64,000 nt of DNA from CAVPCZ01 sp963779225 (GTDB taxonomy: Bacteria > Bacteroidota > Ignavibacteria > UBA10030 > UBA6906), in the NCBI GenBank assembly GCA_963779225.1, contig CAVZWW010000003.1:1426001-1490000 (forward strand). The letters run 5' to 3'. Every line of letters begins with the position of its first letter. Positions within the stretch are counted from its first letter, which is position 1. A model generated the notes under the pieces. The model saw only the letters and a list, made by a program, of their open reading frames with translations. It searched no databases and was not told the origin of the DNA. The position numbers and the translations under genes were made by a program. Below, one piece after another: positions 1 to 8,423 of the stretch.

Positions 1-1027
1 GCGACCAGACTGCAAACGAGACGCTCCCGCTGTCTTCCATTGTGAGGCGTGTTCCCGGTCGGCCGACGAATGAGAGTGGCGATGTCTTCCGGTAGACAAA
101 GGTCAATGGAGCAAACCTCCTGAGAGGCGTCCTCTCCGAGTCGAAGTGAAGGTTCTCCAGATAGGTGAGGCGGGTCGCGGTGCCGTTGTCGCCCTGGCTT
201 GTGTAGCGGATATTGATCCCTGCATGTGGATCCAGGAGCGGATGGTATGGAGAAAGCTCTGTCCACGGGATCCGGATGAAGTAGTGTGCGGTCATGGTCA
301 CGGTATCGATCTCGATCCGTGGCGGCATCTCACCGACCCGCCGGAGGAAGTAGGTTCCGTCTGTGTTCACGAGCACGGAAACCGGCCTGCCCAGTTCGCG
401 GCTGAATCCGAATGCATGAAAACGGCTCGTGTAGACACTGCTCTTGCTGTCGGGTACTACAAAATTCACCATAAACCCGTCCCCGTAGCGCCATGACCGG
501 TCGCCATCCTTGAAGTGGGCATCATGTACCGTGGCGCGGAGGAGAAGAGCGTTTTGATCAAAGCTGAGTCCTGCTTCAACGCGGGGGAGGGGTTCCTGGC
601 TTGCCAGCACGAGAGGTGTCCACTCGCCCTCCCGGATCACGAGGGCCTTTTCGTCTGATGTACGGAACGCTTCCCTTGCAGCCCGCTTGATGATTGTGTC
701 ATACCGCGGGTCGGAGCGGATTGCGTCCAGGTCCGAGTCCAGTTCAAAATGAAGGTAATCCACAAAACCGTGGGAAACCGAGCCGTCAAGCCATACGATG
801 GAAGAGTCAATCTGACCGTTGAGTGAAAAGAGATACGCCATCCTGTACCAGCTGATGGGGTCATCCGGACTTAGGGCGACGAGGTTCCGTGCATAGACCA
901 GGGCGGAATCATATGTGCCGGAGGCGTAAAAAACGTCGACTTTCGACCGAAGCTGAGCTCTCTGGGCGATTGTGACGGAAGAGAACCCGTAGAGCAGTCC
1001 AAGAAGCACAAGTGGCGGTAGCTTCAC
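1..1027 (-). CDS. Secreted protein with TPR-like region and CBM9-like domain, cut by window edge
   Basis: An open frame starts at a GTG (1025-1027) behind a good AGGAGG ribosome site and reads about 342 codons to the window edge with no stop, so the C-terminus is missing. The first 22 residues form a signal peptide ending VTIAQ. Residues about 25-115 look like a TPR unit and end in IRSDPRYDTII, a tail also seen in kinase-TPR receptors such as the one at 25798-28119. Residues about 130-310 resemble a family-9 carbohydrate-binding / DOMON-type beta sandwich: ALLLRATVHDAHF, then DGFMVNFVV, then IPWTEL. That domain call is from pattern only. I infer a periplasmic or surface carbohydrate-binding protein. 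No catalytic residues are recognisable. Confidence 0.7.
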   Translation of the reverse strand, partial: MKLPPLVLLGLLYGFSSVTIAQRAQLRSKVDVFYASGTYDSALVYARNLVALSPDDPISWYRMAYLFSLNGQIDSSIVWLDGSVSHGFVDYLHFELDSDLDAIRSDPRYDTIIKRAAREAFRTSDEKALVIREGEWTPLVLASQEPLPRVEAGLSFDQNALLLRATVHDAHFKDGDRSWRYGDGFMVNFVVPDSKSSVYTSRFHAFGFSRELGRPVSVLVNTDGTYFLRRVGEMPPRIEIDTVTMTAHYFIRIPWTELSPYHPLLDPHAGINIRYTSQGDNGTATRLTYLENLHFDSERTPLRRFAPLTFVYRKTSPLSFVGRPGTRLTMEDSGSVSFAVWS

Positions 1028-1470
1028 GACAACCTCCTACCAAGGTGAAAGGACCAGTGCCTGGATGGAGTCTCCTCCTGCAGTATACGAGATTCTCAGA
1101 AATTCGATGCGTTTGAATGTCTAGAACGACGGAGGATTCCGGGGCCGGGCCGGTTGATGGCTTCCACCATTACACCTGCAAGGGCGATGTTCAGGCGGAG
1201 TCACCCACTGCGCTGCCATGTCCAGTAGTAACAGAGGGGAGAGATAATAGGAGTTTGAGGATGCCGATTAGAGCGTTATGCGTGTCCACGACGAGCGTTT
1301 TGTACACAAACCGCCCCGCGAGCGCAAAGCAGCTGCAGCTGTTCCGGTTCACGCTGGCTCACTGGCGGCTCCTGGTATGTGAAAGCTTGCTGTTTCGCGT
1401 CACCCGCCGTGCACTTATCGAAGCTCCAGCTGCGGTCACGCACGCCTTGTCGTGAGGTTTCTGTTCGGTC
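1028..1470. other. Intergenic, no supported gene
   Basis: A plus-strand frame of 112 codons at 1117-1455 has no ribosome site, no recognisable domain and an unusual composition. I saw no clear promoter or terminator. A motif at 1270-1280 faintly resembles the 3' core of an integron attC site, but it lacks the partner core and the stem. Confidence 0.5.
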
Positions 1471-2217
1471 TCAGGCGTCCTCGGCAATCGTCGAATAGTA
1501 AGTTGTCACCCGCTCCCGAGAACCGGGTCGCGTATAGACGTCCGGCCGTCTGGAGGAAATCACTTCCGCAATAACCTTGGCCACTGTTTCTGCGGATTGG
1601 GCGTCCGGCAGGGAACGAGAGTCCGGCCCTCCGTGACGGGCATTCAGGCCGAATTCGGTTGCCACCACGCCGGGTGACACCAGCGAGAACTGGATCCCCG
1701 GATGAGTCTGCTGGACTTCCATGCGGAAGTTCGTGGTGAGGGCATTCAGATAGTGTTTCGCGCCGTTATACGCAGACCGCATAATGGCAAAGGGTATCCG
1801 GCCCAGCATCGACGAAACGTTTATTACAAGCCCGGCATTTTGTGACTGAAAGTGTGGAAGGACTTCTTGCATCCCGTAGAGTGCGGATTTCACGTTCACG
1901 AGCATCATCTCGTCGATGTCTTCATCCGTGAGTTTCGAGGGGGGCCTGCTGATTCCCTGGCCGACGTTGTTGATCCACACATCGATGTGTCCAAAGCGGG
2001 CGAGGGTTTCATCCACCACGCGCCGAACATCCGCCCTCCTGGTCATGTCAGCGACGATTCCGATTGCCTGCGGTCCGCAGCGGGTCACGACTTTGCGAAG
2101 GGCCTCTTCGCGTCTGGCGACGAGAACAAGAGAACTCCCCTTTGCTCCAAGCAACTCCGCCAGGGCTGCCCCAATACCACTGCTCGCACCGGTCACCACC
2201 ACAACCTTGTCCTGCAT
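1471..2217 (-). CDS. SDR-family NAD(P)-dependent oxidoreductase
   Basis: A classical short-chain dehydrogenase of 248 residues. The cofactor motif TGASSGIG is at residues 9-16, NNVG at 83-86, the catalytic serine in INVSS at 135-136, and YNGAK supplies Tyr150 and Lys154. The ATG at 2217 is chosen because GGAAGGAG lies just upstream; an in-frame TTG at 2232 is the alternative. It should catalyse reversible NAD(P)H-dependent carbonyl/alcohol conversion in the cytoplasm. The substrate cannot be told from sequence. It resembles the broad group of SDRs that act on lipid-like or xenobiotic ketones. No operon partner is evident. Confidence 0.88.
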   Translation of the reverse strand: MQDKVVVVTGASSGIGAALAELLGAKGSSLVLVARREEALRKVVTRCGPQAIGIVADMTRRADVRRVVDETLARFGHIDVWINNVGQGISRPPSKLTDEDIDEMMLVNVKSALYGMQEVLPHFQSQNAGLVINVSSMLGRIPFAIMRSAYNGAKHYLNALTTNFRMEVQQTHPGIQFSLVSPGVVATEFGLNARHGGPDSRSLPDAQSAETVAKVIAEVISSRRPDVYTRPGSRERVTTYYSTIAEDA

Positions 2218-2259
2218 CTGTGCTCCTTCCAAATCATTCGAAAGTGTTGAGTCCAGGTT

Positions 2260-2642
2260 TCAGTAAGCCGCCTGTTGATTCATCCTGTGGACTCCGTCCA
2301 GCCGGAGAACCAACAAGGAAGCTCGACCTTCTGCATCCCCCAGAACCTCGTTCCATACGATGGAGTATCCGTCCTTCGGCCCATGGGTCGAAACTTCATC
2401 AACAGAAATCAATGCCATCCTATAGACGTCAAACATGTGGATGAACATTTTGGTTCCGTCATGGATATTGCTCCATCCCCCGTACTGATCCCTTCTCGCA
2501 CCACATGGAAGGGAGTTGCACTTTGAGGTGGAAGAGGGGTGGAGAGAACGAGCAGTGAAATGAAGGCAAGGAAACAGGGTCTGCGGGACGTTCGTCGGCA
2601 ATGAACGAGCTGACGATCAAGTGAAAGGAAGTAGCTGATCAT
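2260..2642 (-). pseudogene. Degraded small secreted protein gene
   Basis: Two overlapping minus-strand frames together look like one small exported protein broken by a frameshift. One frame (from the ATG at 2642) carries a hydrophobic signal-like stretch, FLAFISLLVLSTPLP. The other carries a protein-like C-terminal part (GGWSNIHDGTKMFIHMF, then YSIVWNEVLGD) ending at 2260. A textbook promoter of the type used throughout this window lies directly upstream (2702-2730), which argues that this was a real gene. The family is unknown. A short non-coding transcript is the alternative. Confidence 0.4.
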
Positions 2643-2701
2643 GCGAAACCTGCACGGGGGTGCAGGATCTCAATGGCACGAAAGGCCAACGGTATACCGG
2701 A

Positions 2702-2730
2702 AAGATAGGGGAGAACAGTGGGAGAGTCAA
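2702..2730 (-). promoter_or_regulatory. Promoter TTGACT-17-TATCTT
   Basis: On the minus strand TTGACTCTC is followed at a 17-bp spacer by TATCTT. It points into the degraded gene at 2260-2642 and belongs to the TTGACTCTC sub-class found at six places in this window. Confidence 0.7.
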
Positions 2731-2814
2731 CGCGGTTCGGTGGAATTTGAACAAACCTCCATCTGACGGGTTCTTGATCTGAAGAGGATGTTGTGGATCC
2801 GACAGGAGGACATG

Positions 2815-3372
2815 ATGAGCACAAACCGGACAATCACACTCTTGATACTGCTGGCTGCCTTCGGATTTGCAGGCTGCCACAAGGAGGACCGGATCACCCA
2901 GCGCCCCGAAAGGATCGTCAGCATGCGGGAGGTTGTCTACGGCCAGAGGGAGGATGTAGAGCGGATGATCCGCCACGGGTGGTTGCGAGTGGCGGCGATG
3001 CTTGCGATTGGATTCGGTCTGGGGTTTCTCGCCTCGGAATCCCTCCGTCCGCCCGTAACGACTGTCGTGCGGCAACTGATTCTGCCCGCACCACCCGTGG
3101 GTGCAGCAGGCGGTTTTGTTGCCTGCGATGCGACCGACGTCTCGGGCGGTGTGCAGCAGCCCGGATCGTTATCTGCGCTATCCTGGCGCCGGCCCGCGGC
3201 CCATCGTCTCGGGCATCCGCACCGCCACCACCTCCCCCCGTGCCGTCACCTTGCCACCCGCGGAGAGTGTCGACTCGACGATGTACTTCTTGCCGCCCCC
3301 TTCCCTGACCCGGCCGCGTATCTCGAGCGCCTGGCCAAGAGGCGTTGGCGCAAGATAGTCCACCCTGAGTGA
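2815..3372 (+). CDS. Putative lipoprotein, C-terminal half doubtful
   Basis: The start is well supported: AGGAGG precedes the ATG at 2815, and the product begins with a lipoprotein signal peptide with lipobox FAGC at about residue 20. A second hydrophobic segment (residues about 62-78) follows. The frame stays open for 185 residues, but its last 65 codons run antisense to the 3' end of the thioesterase gene and are Arg/Pro/His-rich like a shadow frame. Either the gene is real and overlaps its convergent neighbour, or it has lost its original stop by a frameshift. I recognise no family. Confidence 0.4.
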   Translation: MSTNRTITLLILLAAFGFAGCHKEDRITQRPERIVSMREVVYGQREDVERMIRHGWLRVAAMLAIGFGLGFLASESLRPPVTTVVRQLILPAPPVGAAGGFVACDATDVSGGVQQPGSLSALSWRRPAAHRLGHPHRHHLPPCRHLATRGECRLDDVLLAAPFPDPAAYLERLAKRRWRKIVHPE

Positions 3373-3660
3373 GGCCGTCACGAACCGCGGGGCCTCTCCC
3401 ATCCCGATTTCTCTTCCTTCCACCCGCTCGGCAGCGGCGGCTGCCGTGGCCATGCTGTGGCAGTCGATCAGCGAGGCAATCAATCCTCCGTAGACAAAGC
3501 CCGGCACCGCCGTGTGGTGAGATGATGGGGTGAAGATCGTCACCGCCTCTTCCCCTTCGACTCGCGTTTTCAACCTGTGTCCCTGTTCGTTAAGGCGCCC
3601 ACACCCGTAGCAGTGCGCAACGTCGTCGGGGTAGTGGTCCTGGACGGAGGGGATACTCAT
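3178..3660 (-). CDS. PaaI-type hotdog-fold thioesterase
   Basis: A product of 160 residues with the PaaI/4HBT hotdog pattern. It has an N-terminal CYGCG motif, often seen in this group, then VYGGLIASLIDCHSMATA, which forms the central helix that carries the catalytic acidic residue in the family. A beta-rich half follows (LRVDYLAPTPLG, IRGRVREGG). It should hydrolyse an acyl-CoA thioester in the cytoplasm; the substrate is not predictable. The ATG at 3660 is preferred because AAAGGA lies 7 nt upstream; an ATG 15 nt earlier is possible. The 3' end overlaps, antisense, the doubtful lipoprotein frame at 2815-3372. Confidence 0.82.
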   Translation of the reverse strand: MSIPSVQDHYPDDVAHCYGCGRLNEQGHRLKTRVEGEEAVTIFTPSSHHTAVPGFVYGGLIASLIDCHSMATAAAAAERVEGREIGMGEAPRFVTASLRVDYLAPTPLGQALEIRGRVREGGGKKYIVESTLSAGGKVTARGEVVAVRMPETMGRGPAPG

Positions 3661-3679
3661 GGCCTGTCCTTTCAATACA

Positions 3680-4792
3680 CTATTTGAAAAGGTCTTCGTA
3701 CATTTGCCGGGCTATGATCCCGTTCCCGCGTTCGGTGATATGACAGAAGTCGAGATAGACCGGACCCGCCCCGTCAAAGACGCCGCTGAGATCGTGGAAG
3801 TGCGGATTTGCACGTAGCGCGGAATCCGCGGCCACACGCCGGTACACGTCGAGATAAAACGCCCGGACATGCTCCATCTTGTCCGACTGTTTCTGCTCAT
3901 AGGGAGACGGATCCGGCTTCGAGAAGACAACGGGCTGCCAGTAAGCGCGGTAGCGGAACCCGTAGTGCCTGCTCAGGGCATCGAGAATCTCAAGGTTCCC
4001 CCGGTAGAGCCGGACAACATCGGCAGCCAGGCGATCAAGTGAAGGGGTTGCCGGCGGAGATTCTGAGATGAGATTCTGTACGGTGGCCACAACGCCCGCC
4101 GTGACCGTCCTCTTCCAGATATCCCGGATCCCCAGCTCCCGCATCCGTCCCCCGTTCTGCAGCAGGTTAAACTCCAGGACCCGGTTTTGTTCATTTTGCG
4201 GCAGACCGGCTTCGTTGTTCTGGAATGCGGAAAAGACGTCGTTGACGCCATCGTAGAAGATTACGTGCTCCGGAATATTCCCACCGCGCAGTTCAAGTTC
4301 GAGGGCAAGAAGTGCCTGTGTGTTCACATAGCCCGACTCGCCCATATTTACGACACGCATCCGCCGCTCCCCGGGTTTCGAAGCGATCAGACGGGCGAGA
4401 GTCGCAGGAATCGTGTTGCTGTCGCGGGCGCCCGTACCCCACATAGTCGAACCGCCCAGGAGTGCCACAGTCGGTTTGCTTTGCCCGTCGTCTGATTGCT
4501 CCTCGAATTGAGGTGTCAATCGCCGGCCACCGCTGTCAACGTTGATGTGACGCCCGGAGAAGGGTTCTCTTCTGAAGTAGAGATACGAGGTCCAGCGTGC
4601 GGTATAGGAGCGGCAAAATTCGTCCACAAATTCCTTCAGCCAGACGGTATCGGCCGTAGCCAGGGCATCGGAGTAGATCCAGGCATCAGCCGTGACCGGC
4701 GGCGGGTTACTATAGCGGTCGGGCACGAGCAGCCAGCCCGTCAATTCCACCAGCAAGAACAGGCTCAGGCAAATGCCCGTCACAGTGACCAT
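3680..4792 (-). CDS. Membrane-anchored SGNH/GDSL-type hydrolase
   Basis: A product of 370 residues with one N-terminal membrane anchor or uncleaved signal (residues about 3-22). The SGNH blocks are in order: GGST with the nucleophile Ser115, Gly in NMGESGY at about 151, GVND with Asn184, and DFCHIT near the end with Asp348 and His351. This complete catalytic set predicts an ester hydrolase acting outside the cytoplasmic membrane, for example on O-acetylated glycans. That substrate is inference. The first ATG (4792) is used; a TTG 12 nt earlier is also in frame and neither has a strong ribosome site. It lies 19 nt upstream of the thioesterase gene and may be co-transcribed with it. Confidence 0.83.
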   Translation of the reverse strand: MVTVTGICLSLFLLVELTGWLLVPDRYSNPPPVTADAWIYSDALATADTVWLKEFVDEFCRSYTARWTSYLYFRREPFSGRHINVDSGGRRLTPQFEEQSDDGQSKPTVALLGGSTMWGTGARDSNTIPATLARLIASKPGERRMRVVNMGESGYVNTQALLALELELRGGNIPEHVIFYDGVNDVFSAFQNNEAGLPQNEQNRVLEFNLLQNGGRMRELGIRDIWKRTVTAGVVATVQNLISESPPATPSLDRLAADVVRLYRGNLEILDALSRHYGFRYRAYWQPVVFSKPDPSPYEQKQSDKMEHVRAFYLDVYRRVAADSALRANPHFHDLSGVFDGAGPVYLDFCHITERGNGIIARQMYEDLFK

Positions 4793-4918
4793 GTAGCGGG
4801 ACAAAGCTTTCAGGTTCGCACCTCACACTTTCATTGGGGTCTATATGGGAAGATGATGCAGGTGAGCGTGCAATATAGAAAGAATTCCGTCAGAAACCAG
4901 ACCGACCGGTTCTGGCAC

Positions 4919-6256
4919 CTACCTCTTCCGGAATGCCAGGTAGACAGGAATGCCCAGGAGGACCATGCCGATTGCCAGGCCGGATTCCAACGGGCGTTCA
5001 AGGAACGACAGAGTGAGCATCGTCGTTCCGAAAAACAGATACGTGAACGGGGCAAGAGGGAATCCGGGCAGAGTGAGGATGCTCTGACCCGTCCGGCGGA
5101 GGCGAAAGAGGCTTGATACGGTGAGGAGAGGGAATATTCCCAGAGAAAATCCCATATAGGTCAGTATCTGATCGAAGGAACCCGTCAGTACCATAATGGA
5201 AGCGATGATGCCCTGCAGGAAGATCGCACGGGAAGGAGCTCGGGAGATGCCACCAACTACCGAAAGTCCCTTGAAAAACACACCATCCCTGGCCATGGCA
5301 TAGTACACCCTGGGGCCGAGGATAACATACGCGCTCAGGGAGGAGAAGAGGGCAAACGCGATCAGCCCCGAAATTAACGATTCGAGGGTGCGCCCGAATG
5401 CCCGGCCGACCGCGAGCCCCGCGATGGGAATCACTCCTTCCATGCCCGCCGGATCGACGGCATACACAAAGAAGAGATTCATGAACAGGTAGATTACCGT
5501 AACGATTCCCGTCCCCAGAAGAAGGGAACGCGGAATGTTCTTTTGCGGATCCCTGATCTCTGAACCGATATACGTCGCGGCGTTCCAACCGCTGTAGGCG
5601 AACATGATCCACATGAGCGAGAGGCCGAATGTCTGCCAGTGAGCGCCGGCCAGGGAGAATTCTCTCCCAGAGGTAAGGTGAGTCCAATCTCCCCGGCCGG
5701 CTGCAAATCCCGCCACAATCAGACCTGCGATCAGCAAGACCTTGAGGAGCGTAAGACCGGTCTGTACACGGGCTCCGAATGCAATGCCCCGCATATGAAT
5801 GCCGGTGAACAGGGCTATGATCAGGAGCGCAATCAGTCGTTTCGCCCATGCCTCCGTGATGACGCCGGGGCTGGAGAAGAAGGCCGGGAGTTCCGGGAAA
5901 GCCCGGAAGGCATATTCGCTGCAACCGATTGCTGATGCTGCTATGGGGGCGGAAAAACCCGCAAACAACGAAACCCAGCCGCTCAGGAATCCTGCCAGGG
6001 GATGATACATGCGCGTAAGAATTGCGTACTCGCCCCCCGCCTCCGGAATGGCGGCCCCCAGCTCTGCATAGCTCAAAGCTCCACACAGCGCCACCACACC
6101 ACCCACTAACCACAGGGACAACATCACCCTAGGGTCATGAAGGTCCTGCATCAGCAGACCCGAAGTGGTGAAGATCCCGGCACCGATCATGTTGGCGACT
6201 ACAATGTTGGTGACCGGAAAGAGGGAGAGCGTTCTGGCCGGCTCTGCATGAGCCAT
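4919..6256 (-). CDS. APC-superfamily amino acid permease
   Basis: A product of 445 residues with about twelve hydrophobic segments. The first helix carries NMIGAGIF, the unwound substrate-binding turn of the APC/LAT families. Helix 2-3 shows ALSYAELGAAIPEAGGEY, another family hallmark, and helix 6 has MWIMFAYSGWNAATYIGSEI. These point to a proton-coupled or exchange-type amino acid transporter in the inner membrane, closest to the LAT-like group. Specificity is unknown. Length is normal for the family. The gene sits between the SGNH hydrolase and the exported methyltransferase, all on the minus strand, but gaps of 42 and 126 nt leave operon membership open. Confidence 0.88.
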   Translation of the reverse strand: MAHAEPARTLSLFPVTNIVVANMIGAGIFTTSGLLMQDLHDPRVMLSLWLVGGVVALCGALSYAELGAAIPEAGGEYAILTRMYHPLAGFLSGWVSLFAGFSAPIAASAIGCSEYAFRAFPELPAFFSSPGVITEAWAKRLIALLIIALFTGIHMRGIAFGARVQTGLTLLKVLLIAGLIVAGFAAGRGDWTHLTSGREFSLAGAHWQTFGLSLMWIMFAYSGWNAATYIGSEIRDPQKNIPRSLLLGTGIVTVIYLFMNLFFVYAVDPAGMEGVIPIAGLAVGRAFGRTLESLISGLIAFALFSSLSAYVILGPRVYYAMARDGVFFKGLSVVGGISRAPSRAIFLQGIIASIMVLTGSFDQILTYMGFSLGIFPLLTVSSLFRLRRTGQSILTLPGFPLAPFTYLFFGTTMLTLSFLERPLESGLAIGMVLLGIPVYLAFRKR

Positions 6257-6298
6257 AGAATGATACCGGATGAAGTCGTGATGTCCGCGATTGCAGGT

Positions 6299-6958
6299 CT
6301 ACTTGGCCTTCTTGTAGCTTAGGGCGATGCCCGTGGAACGGTTACTCTCGATGGTTGTCTCGAAGTTCGACAGGCCCTTCAGATAGTCCACATACTCCTT
6401 TGTGCTTCCGCTGAATTCCCCGTGCCGCGTTGATATATTGTGGGTGGTGTAACAGCCTCCAACCTTCATCTTTGGCGCAAGATCTATGAAGTACTGTTTG
6501 TACCAGTTCTTATCGGCGTCGCTGAACACGAAGTCAAACGGCCCCTTGAGTTCCCGGACCAGATCGTGTGCGTTGGCGAGGCGTGCATCAATGAATTCCG
6601 CAACACCGGCTTTCTTGAAATTCTCAAGCGCAGTGTTGTACCGATCCTCGTCGATCTCGATCGTGATGAGTTTTCCCCCGGTCTTGCTCATTGCCCATGC
6701 GATCCAGATGGCGGAATGCCCTGTGGATGTTCCTATCTCGAGTGCGCTGGTATATCCATTCTGGACGATCAGGTCATACAGAAATTGACCGTCCCGAGAT
6801 GGGATGTTCATGTCATGCCAGCTGGACTGTTGCTCATCCAGGAACTTCTTCACCCGGTCGTCGAATGTTGTGAGTTTCGATTTTTCCTGGGCTAAAGTTA
6901 GTGGGGAAAAGAGGGCGAAGAGCAGGGCGAAGACGGACAGGCGGAGGGCGGTTTGCAT
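6299..6958 (-). CDS. Exported class I SAM-dependent O-methyltransferase-like protein
   Basis: A product of 219 residues. After a clear cleavable signal peptide (residues 1-23, ending LTLAQ) comes a class I methyltransferase of the catechol/caffeoyl-CoA O-methyltransferase type: motif I ALEIGTSTGHSAIW at about 72-85, the acidic end of strand 2 in ITIEIDEDR, and FSDADKNWY, which in the family positions metal and substrate. A signal peptide on this fold is unusual because SAM is cytoplasmic. GGGAG precedes the ATG. A promoter of the TTGACTCTC class lies at 7042-7070, giving a leader of about 77 nt. Confidence 0.85.
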   Translation of the reverse strand: MQTALRLSVFALLFALFSPLTLAQEKSKLTTFDDRVKKFLDEQQSSWHDMNIPSRDGQFLYDLIVQNGYTSALEIGTSTGHSAIWIAWAMSKTGGKLITIEIDEDRYNTALENFKKAGVAEFIDARLANAHDLVRELKGPFDFVFSDADKNWYKQYFIDLAPKMKVGGCYTTHNISTRHGEFSGSTKEYVDYLKGLSNFETTIESNRSTGIALSYKKAK

Positions 6959-7041
6959 CGGATTCTCCCTGAATATGAGTACAGGCTGGCCATGCCGATG
7001 CCCTGGATTCCTCTGGCCGGACGCATGGACGGTATGGGGGT

Positions 7042-7070
7042 AATGTACGGCCAGGTGGAACGAGAGTCAA
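7042..7070 (-). promoter_or_regulatory. Promoter TTGACT-17-TACATT for the methyltransferase
   Basis: The minus strand reads TTGACTCTCG, 17-bp spacer, TACATT. It faces the methyltransferase gene. Its -35 box is 22 bp from that of the plus-strand promoter at 7093-7121, so the two form a back-to-back pair. Confidence 0.75.
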
Positions 7071-7092
7071 CTTTAGCGCCGGTATGTGCGCG

Positions 7093-7121
7093 TTGACAAT
7101 CGTTAAATCCGATTGTACCTT
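7093..7121 (+). promoter_or_regulatory. Promoter TTGACA-17-TACCTT
   Basis: TTGACAATC, then TACCTTTTG after a 17-bp spacer. It belongs to the TTGACAATC sub-class, also seen at 12990, 46522 and 54228. It points into the orphan T9SS tail and onward to the DUF6483-like gene at 7407. Confidence 0.75.
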
Positions 7122-7246
7122 TTGATGTGATTTCACGGATTATCACCGCTCGTGATCTGCGAGGGAATCTCACAAGCGGGGTGTATTACTATAGACTGCA
7201 GGCAGGAGAGTGGGTGCAGACGCGCCAATTTTTGCTGGTGCGGTGA
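7121..7246 (+). pseudogene. Orphan remnant of a T9SS C-terminal sorting domain
   Basis: The frame from 7121 to the TGA at 7244-7246 reads FDVISRIITARDLRGN, then LTSGVYYYRLQAGEWVQTRQ, then FLLVR and stop. This matches the last 35 residues of the sorting domains in the intact proteins at 14082-15602 and 47406-49775 (GGVYFYRLQAGDF and SGVYFYRLETGEF). No upstream body of a secreted protein remains: an intact promoter runs straight into the tail. It is best read as the scar of a deletion that removed a T9SS-sorted protein gene. A GTG at 7127 would allow a 39-residue leaderless product, which I think unlikely. Confidence 0.7.
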
Positions 7247-7406
7247 CCACGGTCGTCCGTCTCGTCGTTGAGGTGCGGGGGCATGCCGGAGCGATACGCC
7301 TCTTCTGTGCCTGCAGTTGACATCAGATGAACGGCATGCTCGCGATTGGCAACCGGGGAATCGTGTCAAATCGGCCCACGCAAGGACACCAGAAAAGGCA
7401 GTCCCC

Positions 7407-8051
7407 ATGATTGAACGGGACTACATCATGCGGATGATCAACATGATGATTGCCATGCTCGTCCGCATGATTGGATACAAGAATAAGAAGGAGTATCCGG
7501 AGGCACTGCTGGACATCCAAGCGACCGGCAGAACCCTTCTTGGCATCGACAGGACACTCGTGGATCAGTTTTCCGTCCACCAGCTGATGCAACTCTTTGG
7601 CTCGGATCTTTCGGTGGCCGTGCCCAAGTCGTACGTGCTGGGAGTGTTGTTGAAAGAAGAGGCGGAGATTCGTGAGCTGATGTCGGATACCGCGGTCGCG
7701 GAAGGCATCTACAGAAAGTCGCTGAGTTTGCTCATTGAAACCTATCTGAGTTCCGGTGAACCTGTGGAACCGCGGCATCTGGAATTGACAGATGCCATTC
7801 TGGAAAAACTCTCCCGCCATCCGCATCCGCCTGACATTCTTGAACGGATATTCAGATACGAGGAAGCAATGGGCCGGTATGCAGATGCTGAAAATGCGCT
7901 CTATGCTCTTCTGGATGTTCATACGGGGTTTCTGCATGAAGGGATAGCCTTCTATGAACGTCTCCTGAAAATGCCGGATGAGAAACTTGCCGCCGGAAAT
8001 CTGCCGCGGGATGAGGTCCTGGAAGGGATGGGCAATCTGAAACGTCGATGA
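7407..8051 (+). CDS. DUF6483-like protein
   Basis: A soluble, largely helical product of 214 residues beginning MIERDYIMRMINMM. That N-terminal signature (MIxxDYIMRxI) is what I recall of the DUF6483 family of Firmicutes and Bacteroidota; its function is unknown. The C-terminal half (residues about 135-190) looks like paired helices of a TPR-type repeat (LERIFRYEEAMGRYADAENA). There is no signal peptide. The ATG at 7407 is chosen over an in-frame start 90 nt earlier because the family signature begins exactly there. It may be read from the promoter at 7093, with the T9SS remnant in its leader. Confidence 0.75.
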   Translation: MIERDYIMRMINMMIAMLVRMIGYKNKKEYPEALLDIQATGRTLLGIDRTLVDQFSVHQLMQLFGSDLSVAVPKSYVLGVLLKEEAEIRELMSDTAVAEGIYRKSLSLLIETYLSSGEPVEPRHLELTDAILEKLSRHPHPPDILERIFRYEEAMGRYADAENALYALLDVHTGFLHEGIAFYERLLKMPDEKLAAGNLPRDEVLEGMGNLKRR

Positions 8052-8423
8052 CGTGAAATACAAACATCGCAGGGTTCATCGGGGCAGTGCCAACTCAACC
8101 ACAGGTGATGCATCGATGGGCATCATCGGCCAGCTGTCTGATCTGGGTGGGCCCGTCCAAGCAGTTGCCGAAATGAACATCGCGGGGAACCACCTGGAGT
8201 CCTGGCAGGAGCTATCGGAAGTTGCCAGCGATCCGTGGCTTTGTCTTTGCTGGAGACCCCCGAGCCTGGTGTTCACGGACGCCGTGGGGTCCGGAGTGTG
8301 GGTTCGCCAAACGGGTACGGGAAAATGAGGAATGCGCGTATGTGTCCTCCTGTCAACCCCGAGAAACGAAGCCCGCATCCGGCGGTCCGGGTCAGCAGCG
8401 TGATTCTTCGGAAGGGTTCAACG
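8052..8423. other. Intergenic, no firm gene
   Basis: A plus-strand frame at 8116-8328 (about 70 codons, GPVQAVAEMNIAGNHLESW in its middle) has no ribosome site and no recognised family. I see no promoter of the local type, so how the following GH105 gene is transcribed is unclear. Confidence 0.4.

Noticed and set aside
1117..1455. Plus-strand frame of 112 codons
   Set aside because: No ribosome site, no motif, composition unlike the neighbouring genes. It also contains an attC-like core without partner core or stem.
7317..7406. Upstream start of the DUF6483-like protein
   Set aside because: The family signature begins at the ATG at 7407. The extra 30 residues are not conserved-looking and start at a TTG without a ribosome site.
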